42,319 nt of DNA from an uncultured Clostridia bacterium. Lineage in GTDB: Bacteria > Bacillota > Clostridia > Peptostreptococcales > Acidaminobacteraceae. The stretch's first letter is position 1. Every line of letters begins with the position of its first letter. A program made the position numbers and the translations under genes. Below the pieces are notes generated by a model. That model had not been told where the DNA came from and ran no database searches. It saw only the letters and a program-made list of their open reading frames with translations. Of this stretch, positions 26,599 through 35,572 are shown one piece after another. Location of the stretch: NCBI GenBank assembly GCA_927417275.1, contig CAKMJV010000025.1, positions 1 to 42,319 on the forward strand, in the 5' to 3' direction.

Positions 26599-26988
26599 AT
26601 GACTTATGAAAAACTTATAGAAAAAGCATATGAATCCATGGCATTTTCATATTCTCCGTATTCTAATTTTAAAGTAGGCGCTGCATTATTAACCAAAAGC
26701 GGTCGCGTTTATACGGGTTGTAATATTGAAATTGCTTCTTTTGGTGCGACAAATTGTGCTGAACGAACCGCTATTTTCAAAGCAATATCAGAAGGTGAAA
26801 AAGAGTTTGTAGCGATAGCTGTAACATCTTCAAGCCGTGATTTTACGTACCCTTGTGGTATATGTCGACAGGTAATCGTTGAATTTGCAAAAGATATTGA
26901 CATCATAGTAGCAAAAGAATATGATTATGAAGTCTATAAAATAGAAGAACTTTTACCTAAATCATTTACACAAATTGATATAAAATAA
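26599..26988 (+). CDS. cdd: cytidine deaminase
   Basis: Converts cytidine and deoxycytidine to uridine and deoxyuridine in pyrimidine salvage. This is the short tetrameric form (129 residues). Zinc ligands and catalytic Glu are Cys53-Ala-Glu55 and Cys86-X2-Cys89 (PCGIC), the same numbering as the B. subtilis enzyme. FKVGAAL and YTGCNIEIASFGATNCAER are conserved. An upstream in-frame start lies inside the DUF3048 gene; ATG 26599 is 6 bases after GAGGTG. Confidence 0.96.
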   Translation: MTYEKLIEKAYESMAFSYSPYSNFKVGAALLTKSGRVYTGCNIEIASFGATNCAERTAIFKAISEGEKEFVAIAVTSSSRDFTYPCGICRQVIVEFAKDIDIIVAKEYDYEVYKIEELLPKSFTQIDIK

Positions 26989-27015
26989 TCTTTATACAGA
27001 AATAGGAGGCTTTAC

Positions 27016-27906
27016 ATGCAATATAAATCCGGATTTGTCACCATTATTGGGCGACCAAATGTTGGCAAGTCTACGCTCTTAAATGCAATTATCGGCGAAA
27101 AAATAGCGATTATGTCCAGTAAACCGCAAACCACACGCCATAAAATAACAGGTGTTTATAATGATGACGATAGTCAAATTATATTTGTTGACACGCCTGG
27201 CATACATCGTCCTAAAAGCAAGTTGGGTGATTATATGGTTAATAGCGCAAAAAGTGCAATTAATGATGTGGATGTCGTTATACTCATGGTGGATCATTCG
27301 TTGAAAATTGGACCTGGAGATGAGTATTTACTCGAATTTATTGAAGCCTCAAAAGTCGATGTGATTTTAGCGATAAACAAAGTAGACTTGATTACACCAG
27401 ATGCTTTTAAAGTGATTTATGATACCTATTCAAAATTCACATTTATTAAATCCGTTATTGGATTGTCTGCAGTGAATAATAAAGGGATTCAAGAACTATT
27501 AACACTGATAAAGAGCGATCTTCCAGAAGGTCCTGCATTTTATCCTACGGATCATATGACCGATCAAACGGAAAGAACCATCGTCGCTGAAATAATACGT
27601 GAAAAAGTTTTGATGTATATTGACGATGAAATTCCACATGGTGTTGCAGTGGAAATTCAAACGATGAAACACAGGCCCAATAAACCAATTATTGATATAG
27701 AGGCCGATATCATCTGCGAAAAGCAAACGCATAAAGGCATCATTATAGGCAAAGAGGGTAGAAAACTAAAAGGCATCGGAAAAAGTGCGCGGCAAGACAT
27801 AGAGGCCCTTATGCAAATGCAAGTCAATCTTCAAATTTGGGTAAAAGTAAGAGAAGGATGGCGTGACAATAGCAATTTCTTAAAAGGATTAGGTTATAAG
27901 GAATAG
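27016..27906 (+). CDS. era: ribosome-assembly GTPase Era
   Basis: Essential GTPase that binds 16S rRNA near its 3' end during small-subunit assembly. G1 GRPNVGKS (12-19), G2 region KPQTTRHKITG, G3 DTPGIH and G4 NKVD are intact. The C-terminal KH domain contains GIIIGKEGRKLKGIGKSARQDIE and the tail VREGWRDNSNFLKGLGY. Length 296 residues is standard. AGGAGG precedes the ATG. Confidence 0.97.
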   Translation: MQYKSGFVTIIGRPNVGKSTLLNAIIGEKIAIMSSKPQTTRHKITGVYNDDDSQIIFVDTPGIHRPKSKLGDYMVNSAKSAINDVDVVILMVDHSLKIGPGDEYLLEFIEASKVDVILAINKVDLITPDAFKVIYDTYSKFTFIKSVIGLSAVNNKGIQELLTLIKSDLPEGPAFYPTDHMTDQTERTIVAEIIREKVLMYIDDEIPHGVAVEIQTMKHRPNKPIIDIEADIICEKQTHKGIIIGKEGRKLKGIGKSARQDIEALMQMQVNLQIWVKVREGWRDNSNFLKGLGYKE

Positions 27907-27916
27907 GATTAAAAAT

Positions 27917-27941
27917 GGGTAAGTGAGAACTTACCCTTAAA
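27917..27941 (+). terminator. weak hairpin between era and mgtE
   Basis: GGGTAAGT (27917-27924) pairs with ACTTACCC (27929-27936) around GAGA, followed by TTAAATTT. The tract is short, so termination is likely to be partial. Confidence 0.5.
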
Positions 27942-27962
27942 TTTGTCTAGGAGGTGGCATAC

Positions 27963-29333
27963 ATGGGTTTAGTGATGTTTTATGAATATTTATCAAGAAT
28001 TGAAAAACTATTAGAATCGAATAAGGAACTTGAACTTCATAACTATCTTGAAGACATGCATGCTGCAGATATCGCTGAAGTATTAGAGAATTTAGAAGAT
28101 GCAGAACAAAGTCAAGTCTTTGGACTCCTTTCAGATGAGAAGGCGACAGAGGTTTTAGAAGAAATCAACTCTGAGCAATTCAGTGATTTGCTTGAACATC
28201 TAAGTTATGAAAAAAAGGTGACTTTACTCGAAAACATGTCACAAGATGACATGGTTGATAAACTCAGTGAAATGTCGGAATCCAAGCAAAAGGAGATTAT
28301 CGCATTTCTAGATTATGAAGACGCAGCAGATGTAAAAGAGTTGTTGGTCTTTGAGGAAAACACAGCTGGTCGTATCATGACCAAAGAATTTGTTGCAATT
28401 CAAAAGGACTTTTCAGTATACTACGCCATTGAAACTTTAAGAGCGATTGCACCAGATGCTGAAACCATCTATTATATCTATGTGACGGATGACTTACAAA
28501 GACTCATCGGTGTTATCTCTTTAAGAGAACTCATCATTTCTGCACCTAATCGTTCGGTTGATAGCATTATGAACGAGAATTTGATTACGGTTAATGTCGA
28601 TGACGATCAAGAAGATGTTGCACGTGTTGTTTCAAAGTACGACTTATTAGCAGTACCTGTTATAGATGCAAAGGGCGTTTTGAGAGGGATTATTACCATA
28701 GATGACGTTCTTGACATCATCGAAGAAGAAGCGACAGAAGATATTTTTAAATTCGCGGGTACGTCTGAGTATGAAGTCTATGAAAGCGATACCACTTTAT
28801 TTAACCGTGTGAAGAACTCCGTTCAATCCAGGTTACCTTGGTTAATTATTACTATTTTTGGTGGTTTGCTCTCTGCGCGGGTTTTAAATAATTTCCAGGG
28901 CACCATCAGTTCCAACGCCACGCTCGCCTTATTTATGCCACTATTAACAGGAATGGGCGGAAATGTTGGTACGCAATCGTCTACAATTACCGTCAGAAAT
29001 ATCGCAACCCATGTCATAGAAGGGACGGGTATTTTAAGAACCTTGATTCATGAAATTTCAGTAGGTATTGTGGTTGGCATCATCTGTTCCTTACTTGTAG
29101 GTGCAGCTGCGATCCTCATGAAATCTGAACTGGATATTGCTTTGGTTGTCGGTATCGCTATGATGGCAAATATGACGACCGCGGCTACCATTGGCACCAT
29201 TGTCCCACTTGTTTTTAAGAAAATAGGGGTCGATCCTGCAGTGGCATCGGCACCTTTTATTACCACCACCATAGACCTCACTGGACTTACCATATACTTT
29301 ACACTTGCAACGTTAATGATCGTTAGATCTTAA
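27963..29333 (+). CDS. mgtE: magnesium transporter MgtE
   Basis: Homodimeric Mg2+ channel gated by intracellular Mg2+. The N-terminal superhelical domain (about 1-120) has repeated short acidic helices such as DMHAADIAEVLENLED. Two CBS domains follow (about 125-250), preceded by the family signature ENTAGRIMTKEFVAI and including AVPVIDAKGVLRGIITIDDVLDII. The C-terminal part has five helices with LPLLTGMGGNVGTQSST-like sequence, the pore signature. A GTG three codons earlier is too close to AGGAGG; ATG 27963 is 8 bases away (456 residues). No M-box leader fits in the 56-base gap. Its place between era and recO is unusual among Firmicutes. Confidence 0.94.
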   Translation: MGLVMFYEYLSRIEKLLESNKELELHNYLEDMHAADIAEVLENLEDAEQSQVFGLLSDEKATEVLEEINSEQFSDLLEHLSYEKKVTLLENMSQDDMVDKLSEMSESKQKEIIAFLDYEDAADVKELLVFEENTAGRIMTKEFVAIQKDFSVYYAIETLRAIAPDAETIYYIYVTDDLQRLIGVISLRELIISAPNRSVDSIMNENLITVNVDDDQEDVARVVSKYDLLAVPVIDAKGVLRGIITIDDVLDIIEEEATEDIFKFAGTSEYEVYESDTTLFNRVKNSVQSRLPWLIITIFGGLLSARVLNNFQGTISSNATLALFMPLLTGMGGNVGTQSSTITVRNIATHVIEGTGILRTLIHEISVGIVVGIICSLLVGAAAILMKSELDIALVVGIAMMANMTTAATIGTIVPLVFKKIGVDPAVASAPFITTTIDLTGLTIYFTLATLMIVRS

Positions 29334-29352
29334 TGCAGATAGGAAGGCACTT

Positions 29353-30087
29353 ATGTTTTTTGAAACCGATGCACTGGTGATTAAGGCAACCAAATCCATT
29401 AACAACGATTTGTTTTTGACGCTATTTTCGCTTAAAGCGGGTAAGATTGAAGTGGTCGCAAATGGTGCGAAAAGTTCTAAGTCGCAACTGTCCGCATGTT
29501 CAAAGCCATTTGTGTTCGGACATTTTGTTTTAAATACGCGCAGTAAAGTGATGCGTATTGTCTCGTGTGAAATTCATGCATCGAATTTTCGTATTGCAGA
29601 TCAATTAGAGACTTTAGCTTATGGCAATTATTTTTTAGAATTATGTGGTTTAACCACGCATAGCAATGTCGTAGAAGTAAACCATTATCAGTTGATTATA
29701 GAGATCATTTCAATTTTATCTACTAAAACCGTTGATTTTGATTTGTTACGTGCAACCTATTTAATTAAATTAAGTGAACTTACTGGACATAAACCGAATT
29801 TGTCACCTGTATGTACGTCTTGTGGTCAACTGGCTGAAACCTTTTATTTATCAATCTCAGAGGGTGGTTTAACGTGCGGCGATTGTTCAAAAGATGGTTT
29901 TAAACTCAATTTAAAATGGCTTAAAATTATAGAGTATCTTATGAATAAAGATGTTAGAATCATTTCAAATACGAAGATACATCCAAATTATACCCAACAA
30001 TTGGTTAAAATTTTTGAATCTTTTTTGATGTTTCATCTGAATATAAAAGAAATAAAATCCAATGATTTTCTCGCTGCTATAAAATAG
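29353..30087 (+). CDS. recO: DNA repair protein RecO
   Basis: Recombination mediator that loads RecA on SSB-coated single-stranded DNA with RecR. It has the N-terminal OB fold (about 1-80), including DALVIKATKSINNDLFLTLFS and ANGAKSSKSQL, then a helical domain. A zinc motif follows with CTSCG and CGDC (about residues 154-181). Length 244 residues is normal. It lies 19 bases after mgtE, behind AGGAAGG. Confidence 0.92.
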   Translation: MFFETDALVIKATKSINNDLFLTLFSLKAGKIEVVANGAKSSKSQLSACSKPFVFGHFVLNTRSKVMRIVSCEIHASNFRIADQLETLAYGNYFLELCGLTTHSNVVEVNHYQLIIEIISILSTKTVDFDLLRATYLIKLSELTGHKPNLSPVCTSCGQLAETFYLSISEGGLTCGDCSKDGFKLNLKWLKIIEYLMNKDVRIISNTKIHPNYTQQLVKIFESFLMFHLNIKEIKSNDFLAAIK

Positions 30088-30185
30088 TGCATTATAATGT
30101 TTCATTAGTATAAAAATTTTTTTTTGAAGCATTAAAAAAAATTCCAAATTAGGATTGACAAAAAAGTGAATAGGTACTTACTTTT

Positions 30186-30216
30186 AAAAGATATTAATTT
30201 GTGTTAATATCTTTTT
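30186..30216 (+). terminator. AT-rich terminator-like hairpin after recO
   Basis: A perfect 12-bp stem, AAAAGATATTAA (30186-30197) with TTAATATCTTTT (30204-30215), closes a 6-base loop and continues into TATAT. The stem is almost free of G-C. It lies between a TTGACA at 30155-30160 and a TATAAT at 30247-30252. Confidence 0.55.
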
Positions 30217-30283
30217 ATATTAGGGTATGTATGCATCATCGTACACTATAATAAAGATCATTTAAATTTTGGGGAGGCACTTT

Positions 30284-32272
30284 ATGAAAAAAGGATTGAG
30301 TTTGAGGGCAAAGTTGATAATCGCTTTTGTTTTGGTTATCACGATACCGATGGTAGCTTTAAGTGCGATCGTGTATAAAATTACGTCTGATTCCTTTTAT
30401 GAAAATATGAAGACATCAACGTTTGAAGTTTCTGAGCAGATTAAAAGCAGTACACTGAACTATATGACGATTTATGAACGTGCGACGCGGTTGATGGCAG
30501 AAGATCCAAACGTTTCAGTAGCCCGTACAGACGCCGAGAGTCAAGCTTGGATGTATAAATCTTTTGAATCCTTTATTAAAGAGTATTCAGAAGTTAAAAA
30601 TATCTATGTAGGTTATAAAGATAAGTCTTTTCATATTTATCCGGCTGTAGAGTTACCACCCGATTACGATGGTACCACTAGACCTTGGTATACAGATGCC
30701 GTTGCTAAGGATGATTTCATTTGGACATTGCCATATGCAGATGCATCCGATAAGGAAATAGTCGTTATATCAGCAGCAAAACCTGTAATGGGACCGAATG
30801 GTGCACTTGAAGGCGTATTGGCACTCGACCTAGACATCTCAAAAATCGCTGAAACCATGAATGCCATAACCGTAGGCAAAAATGGTTATGTTATGGTACT
30901 CGATCAAAATAACATTCCATTTACACATCCTAATGCTGAACGAGTGGGTGAACCGATATCACTTGATTCACTAAGAACTTTTGTTGAGACAAACAATTCT
31001 GGCGAGTTTGAGTATGAACTGGATGGCGTAGAAAAAATCGCTTTCTTAACAACCATAGATGAGTTAGGGTGGAAAGTGGTTGCGATGGTTGATGAGAGTG
31101 AAATTGCAGATCAAACCAAAACTTTATTATTTACCATTATTGGTTTTGCATCTGGACTTTTAGTTTTGGCGATTTTGGTTGCAATTTTCTTTTCTAATGT
31201 CATACTTTCTAATATTAAAAAATTAAGTGCCTTTATAAGTGAAGTAAGTAAAGGTGATTTATCTAAACGCGTATCTATTGGTTCTAAAGACGAAATCGCA
31301 TTGTTGGCACACGACTTAAATCAAATGTTGGAAAGCATTTCCAATTTAATGCGCAATGTAAATGTAGCCACCAAAAATGTGTTATCGTCTTCAACCGACT
31401 TAGTTGGTCTTTCAGAGCGTTCAACTCAAGCGGCAAGAGAAGTATCGCGCGCTGTTGAAGAAGTGGCTGAAGGTGCTTCTAAGCAAGCCATGGACAGTGA
31501 GGTAAGTAGCAAAATCGCCACTGAGATGGGGAATAATATCAAGACATTGACAGAAAATATAGTAGCTATGATTGATCAAACCACACGCGCTAGTGAGATT
31601 AATAAGCAAAGTGGGGATGCTGTAGAAACATTGCGTCAAAAAAATGTTGAAAATAATGATTCCACACTTAAAACTGAAAGTGCTGTCCAACAATTAGCAA
31701 AACAGTCACAAGCCATCGGTAGTATCGTTCAAGCCATCAGTTCCATCGCTGAACAAACAAATTTACTTGCACTTAACGCATCCATAGAAGCCGCACGTGC
31801 TGGTGAACATGGACGTGGATTTGCTGTAGTTGCTGATGAGATTAGAAAATTAGCTGAAGAATCGAGTAAATCGGCAGATGAAATTAAAAAAATCGTCGGT
31901 AGCATTCAAGATGGATCAAATAACACCGTGGTAATTATGCAAGAAGTTAAATTGAGATCTGAAGATCAAAACAAAGCCGTACAAAAGGTTGAAGAATCCT
32001 TTAAGTCTATTTTTACAGCCATTACGAGTATCCAAAATGTCATAGACGTCGTTTCTAAGGACATAGAAGTACTAGACAGCAGTAAAATAGAGATATTAGA
32101 TAGTATTTCTAGTATCGCAAGTATCTCAGAAGAAGCGGCGGCCGCATCTGAAGAAGTAAGTGCTTCTATGCAAGAACAAACAGCCATCGTTGAAGAAGTG
32201 TCTCATTCAGCTGATCAATTAAAAGATCTTGCACTACAACTTGAAGAAAACATCAGTAAATTTACCATTTAA
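30284..32272 (+). CDS. methyl-accepting chemotaxis protein with amino-acid-type dCache sensor
   Basis: A 662-residue membrane chemoreceptor. It has TM1 at about 9-31, an extracytoplasmic dCache domain (about 35-275), TM2 at about 280-306, a HAMP domain to about 357, and a long coiled-coil signalling domain. Its hairpin tip [44 protein letters not shown] region spans 488-527. The sensor has Tyr128, Arg133, Trp135, Tyr136, Tyr151, Asp153 and Asp182, matching in order and nearly in spacing the amino-acid-binding motif known from PctA, so an amino-acid ligand is predicted. No C-terminal CheR pentapeptide tether. A TTG at 30269 is rejected because GGGGAGG lies after it. No other chemotaxis gene is in the window. 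Confidence 0.93.
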   Translation: MKKGLSLRAKLIIAFVLVITIPMVALSAIVYKITSDSFYENMKTSTFEVSEQIKSSTLNYMTIYERATRLMAEDPNVSVARTDAESQAWMYKSFESFIKEYSEVKNIYVGYKDKSFHIYPAVELPPDYDGTTRPWYTDAVAKDDFIWTLPYADASDKEIVVISAAKPVMGPNGALEGVLALDLDISKIAETMNAITVGKNGYVMVLDQNNIPFTHPNAERVGEPISLDSLRTFVETNNSGEFEYELDGVEKIAFLTTIDELGWKVVAMVDESEIADQTKTLLFTIIGFASGLLVLAILVAIFFSNVILSNIKKLSAFISEVSKGDLSKRVSIGSKDEIALLAHDLNQMLESISNLMRNVNVATKNVLSSSTDLVGLSERSTQAAREVSRAVEEVAEGASKQAMDSEVSSKIATEMGNNIKTLTENIVAMIDQTTRASEINKQSGDAVETLRQKNVENNDSTLKTESAVQQLAKQSQAIGSIVQAISSIAEQTNLLALNASIEAARAGEHGRGFAVVADEIRKLAEESSKSADEIKKIVGSIQDGSNNTVVIMQEVKLRSEDQNKAVQKVEESFKSIFTAITSIQNVIDVVSKDIEVLDSSKIEILDSISSIASISEEAAAASEEVSASMQEQTAIVEEVSHSADQLKDLALQLEENISKFTI

Positions 32273-32384
32273 TTCTGGCATTAAAATAGGGTTAAAATTA
32301 GACTATAAATCTGAAAAGCGCACCTTTTTTATTTATAAAATGATATAATACAACTAATAAAAGAATAATGAAAGAGGTGCTCTT

Positions 32385-32903
32385 ATGAAAATTACACTTG
32401 AAATGGTCGATGAAGTCATCAACAGAACTGGAGTAAACTATAAAGCAGCTAAAGAAGCTTTAGAAAAATTCGATGGCGATGTTCTTGGGGCGATTGTCTA
32501 TTTAGAAGAACTCAATCAACCTAAAAGCGGCAAAAAGTTAAACGGTCAAGATGTCGTTGAAAAACTTAAAACACTTGTCAACGAAGGCATGGTAAGTCAA
32601 ATTATTATTGAGAAAAATGGTAAAGTTGTGGTTGATTTACCCATCGTTGCTGGCGCTATAGGTGCAGTAATATTCACGATTCCAACCGTAGCAGCCATCA
32701 TCGCTGCGATCGCTATGGGCTGCGAACTTAAAATCGTAAAAAAAGAGGGCGACGTTATTAATGTAAATGACTTAACCCAAGAAAAATTCGACGAGTTTAT
32801 GGCGATGATTAATAAAGAAAAGAAAGCAACAAAAGTAAAATATGAAGACGTTGTAGAAGAAGAAACCGATGAATCTGACTTGTTTGAAGAAGACAAACAT
32901 TAA
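32385..32903 (+). CDS. UBA-like / DUF4342 protein
   Basis: A 172-residue protein of unknown role. Residues 1-45 form a UBA or TS-N-like three-helix domain (DEVINRTGVNYKAAKEALEKFDGDVLGAIVYLEE), similar to that in EF-Ts and nascent-chain factors. Residues about 55-130 match DUF4342, with a Gly/Ile/Ala hydrophobic stretch at 86-112 that could be a hairpin embedded in a membrane. The tail is highly acidic (DVVEEETDESDLFEEDK). From memory, such genes often lie next to glyS in Clostridia, but the meaning is unclear. GAGGTG precedes the ATG and a TATAAT lies at 32344-32349. Confidence 0.85.
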   Translation: MKITLEMVDEVINRTGVNYKAAKEALEKFDGDVLGAIVYLEELNQPKSGKKLNGQDVVEKLKTLVNEGMVSQIIIEKNGKVVVDLPIVAGAIGAVIFTIPTVAAIIAAIAMGCELKIVKKEGDVINVNDLTQEKFDEFMAMINKEKKATKVKYEDVVEEETDESDLFEEDKH

Positions 32904-32908
32904 GATGG

Positions 32909-32937
32909 TTTACACGTTACTGAATTTGTGGTAAAAT
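32909..32937 (+). promoter_or_regulatory. promoter of the glyS T-box transcript
   Basis: TTTACA (32909-32914) and TAAAAT (32932-32937) are 17 bases apart. Transcription would begin about 6-8 bases later, just ahead of T-box stem I. Confidence 0.75.
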
Positions 32938-32944
32938 CATAAAA

Positions 32945-33136
32945 AATACTGCTGCGAAGACGAAGAAAAGTAGATTTATTTATATTCTAAGAGAGTTAGC
33001 GTTTGGTGCAAGCTAATAATATGATAATTCGAAGGCACTTCTGAGCGATGCGAATTCAAGTGGGCTATTTAGCCAACTAGGGTGGAACCGCGGAATAACC
33101 TTTCGTCCCTTCTTTTAGGGATGAAAGGTTTTTTTA
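32945..33136 (+). promoter_or_regulatory. glycine-specific T-box riboswitch with terminator
   Basis: The leader contains the AG bulge region GACGAAGAAAAGTAG, the apical GGTGCAAGCTAA-type segment and a specifier region GAAGGCACTTCTGAGC with GGC at 33034-33036, a glycine codon. The T-box core TGGAACCGCGG is at 33083-33093 and would pair with the 3' end of uncharged tRNA-Gly. A terminator follows: 33097-33110 (AACCTTTCGTCCCT) pairs with 33117-33130 with a single G-U, then a run of T. Uncharged tRNA-Gly should favour the antiterminator and switch on glyS. This 293-base gap holds no gene. Confidence 0.95.
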
Positions 33137-33196
33137 TGTTCAGAAATCTTAACACTGTTCATTCTCATTACAGCAAATGATCATTAGGAGGCATTT

Positions 33197-34585
33197 ATGG
33201 AACGCGTAACGATGGAAAAAATCGTATCATTGTCAAAATCAAGAGGTTTTATTTTCCCAGGTTCAGATATTTACGGAGGTCTTGCAAATACTTGGGATTA
33301 CGGTCCGCTTGGCGTAGAACTTAAAAATAACGTCAAACAAGCATGGTGGAAAAAATTTATTCAAAGTTCACCATATAATGTCGGAATTGACAGCGCTATT
33401 TTAATGAATCCACAAGTTTGGGTTGCATCTGGTCATGTAGGGGGCTTTAATGATCCTTTAATGGACTGTAAAGCCTGCAAAACACGATATAGAGCCGACC
33501 AACTCATAGAAGCACATATGATGGCTAAAGGTGAAATGCCAGAAGCGATCGATGCTTGGGGCAATGAAAAGATGGAGAAATACATCGCAGAAGAAGGCAT
33601 AAAATGCACAAATTGCGGCGCTATAAACTTCACCAACATCAGACAATTCAACTTGATGTTCAAGACTTTTCAAGGGGTTGTAGAAGATTCTTCCACTGAA
33701 ATATTCTTGCGACCTGAAACCGCACAAGGTATATTTGTTAATTTCAAATCCATTCAAAGAGCGGCTAGAAAGAAAATTCCATTTGGTATTGGACAAATTG
33801 GAAAATCGTTTAGAAATGAAATTACACCAGGCAATTTCACCTTTAGAACCCGTGAATTTGAACAAATGGAACTTGAATTTTTCTGTGAACCGGGTGAAGA
33901 TTTAAAATGGTTTGCTTACTGGAAAGAATTTTGTATGTCGTGGTTACACAAACTTGGCATGGAACCTGCTAATGTAAAGTTTAGAGATCATGATGCGGAA
34001 GAGTTATCCCATTATTCAAATGCGACGACGGATATCGAATATCGCTTTCCATTTGGATGGGGTGAATTATGGGGAATCGCAGATCGTACAGATTTCGACC
34101 TTAAAGCCCATATGACACATGCAAACGTAGATTTATCTTATCAAGATCCAGTGACGAATGAGAAATATGTGCCTTATTGCATAGAACCATCGCTTGGAGC
34201 AGATCGCGTAACTTTGGCATTCTTAGTGGATGCATACGATGAAGAAATGTTAGAAGACGGTACAAGTCGAATCGTTATGCGTTTTCATCCTGCACTTGCA
34301 CCTTTTAAAGCAGCTGTTTTTCCACTCTCTAAAAAACTAAATGAATCTGCTGAAAAAGTATTTGAACTTTTAGCAGAGCAATTTAATGTAGATTTTGATG
34401 ATTCAGGTAGTATTGGTAAGCGTTATCGTAGACACGATGAAATAGGAACGCCATTTTGCATCACTTACGATTTCGAATCTGAAACAGATCAAAGTGTTAC
34501 CATAAGACATAGAGATTCCATGACACAAGAACGTGTAAAAATAGAATCGCTAATTTCGTATATAAATGAACGACTTAAGTTTTAA
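33197..34585 (+). CDS. glyS: glycyl-tRNA synthetase, single-chain dimeric type
   Basis: Class II aminoacyl-tRNA synthetase charging tRNA-Gly. This is the alpha2 form (462 residues), not the alpha2beta2 GlyQ/GlyS form. Landmarks include [28 protein letters not shown] (16-43), two CxxC pairs at Cys91/94 and Cys137/140 in an inserted zinc-like loop, [15 protein letters not shown] (motif 2 area), and the motif 3 region [11 protein letters not shown]. The C-terminal anticodon-binding domain has [25 protein letters not shown] follows AGGAGG. Expression is set by the upstream T-box. Confidence 0.97.
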   Translation: MERVTMEKIVSLSKSRGFIFPGSDIYGGLANTWDYGPLGVELKNNVKQAWWKKFIQSSPYNVGIDSAILMNPQVWVASGHVGGFNDPLMDCKACKTRYRADQLIEAHMMAKGEMPEAIDAWGNEKMEKYIAEEGIKCTNCGAINFTNIRQFNLMFKTFQGVVEDSSTEIFLRPETAQGIFVNFKSIQRAARKKIPFGIGQIGKSFRNEITPGNFTFRTREFEQMELEFFCEPGEDLKWFAYWKEFCMSWLHKLGMEPANVKFRDHDAEELSHYSNATTDIEYRFPFGWGELWGIADRTDFDLKAHMTHANVDLSYQDPVTNEKYVPYCIEPSLGADRVTLAFLVDAYDEEMLEDGTSRIVMRFHPALAPFKAAVFPLSKKLNESAEKVFELLAEQFNVDFDDSGSIGKRYRRHDEIGTPFCITYDFESETDQSVTIRHRDSMTQERVKIESLISYINERLKF

Positions 34586-34656
34586 TTTTTAAATTTTGGT
34601 TATAAATGTATTAATTTCGTGATAAAATGACTATAAGAGAACCATGGGAGGTTTAG

Positions 34657-35475
34657 ATGGACAATCGATACTATATATTCATTCTTTCAGACTCTTTGGG
34701 AGAGACTGCATCACATGTTGCACGTGCGGCGATGAATCAATTTTTAAATAAAGATTATGTCGTTAAAAAATTCAATTATGTGAGAGATGCAGAAGCAGTA
34801 GAGGAAATTGTTCTAGAAGCTTCCAAGCATAAATCGATGTTGCTATATACCACAGTTATAGAAGAACTTACACATACCATTAAACGTCTTTGTGCATCAC
34901 ACGGTGTACTTTGTCATGATATTTTATCACCTGTTCTCACTCAGTTTGAAGATTTTTTTGACGATAAACCCGTCAGAAAACCAGGTACGATGTATAAGTT
35001 AGACGATGATTACTTTGAGCGTGTTGCTGCGATAGAGTTCGCTGTAAAATACGATGATGGTAAAGATTTAAGGGGCTTAAAATACGCGGATGTGGTTTTG
35101 CTCGGTATATCTAGAACTTCGAAAACACCACTGAGTATGTATTTGTCTCATAAAAATGTAAAAGTTGCAAATGTGCCATTGGTTCCAGAAATTCAAGTGG
35201 CAAAAGAAATATTTCAAGTTTCAAAAAATAAATTGATCGGACTCACCAACTCACCTGAAAAGCTTAATGAAATCCGCATCGAAAGACTTAGAGCACTGGG
35301 TCTATCCTCTGATGTGGAATATGCGAACTTTGATCGCATTCTTCACGAGCTGGATTATGCCGAACGCGTTTACAAACAACTAGGTTGTCCTGTTATAAAT
35401 GTCGCTAATAAAGCCATAGAAGAAACGGCGAGCATTATCTTAGAAATCACAGGACTCAACATAAAACTAAAGTAG
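34657..35475 (+). CDS. ppsR: PPDK regulatory protein (serine/threonine kinase/phosphorylase, DUF299)
   Basis: Bifunctional regulator that inactivates pyruvate phosphate dikinase by ADP-dependent phosphorylation of an active-site Thr and reactivates it by Pi-dependent dephosphorylation. It has the DUF299 signature ILSDSLGETASHVARAA (9-25), DDDYFERVAAIEFAVKYDDG, and the P-loop GISRTSKT (150-157) followed by PLSMYLS and ANVPLVPE. Length 272 residues is typical. GGGAGG precedes the ATG. Its immediate neighbour ppdK is the natural substrate, so PPDK rather than PEP synthase regulation is inferred. Confidence 0.93.
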   Translation: MDNRYYIFILSDSLGETASHVARAAMNQFLNKDYVVKKFNYVRDAEAVEEIVLEASKHKSMLLYTTVIEELTHTIKRLCASHGVLCHDILSPVLTQFEDFFDDKPVRKPGTMYKLDDDYFERVAAIEFAVKYDDGKDLRGLKYADVVLLGISRTSKTPLSMYLSHKNVKVANVPLVPEIQVAKEIFQVSKNKLIGLTNSPEKLNEIRIERLRALGLSSDVEYANFDRILHELDYAERVYKQLGCPVINVANKAIEETASIILEITGLNIKLK

Positions 35476-35506
35476 ACTAGGAAGGTATGTTTTCCTTAGG
35501 TAATTG

Positions 35507-35543
35507 ACCCATGGTAAGTCGTCTGATTTGCTATGGGTTTTTT
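35507..35543 (+). terminator. terminator between ppsR and ppdK
   Basis: ACCCATGGTAAG (35507-35518) pairs with TTTGCTATGGGT (35527-35538), with three G-U pairs and an 8-base loop, then TTTTT. The ppdK ribosome binding site lies a few bases beyond, so the two genes may be expressed separately. Confidence 0.65.
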
Positions 35544-35572
35544 ATAAAAATTCTTTGTAAGGGAAGGTTTTT

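Noticed and set aside
27907..27962. Possible M-box or other riboswitch ahead of mgtE
   Set aside because: The gap is only 56 bases and is filled by a simple hairpin and the ribosome binding site; there is no room for an M-box.
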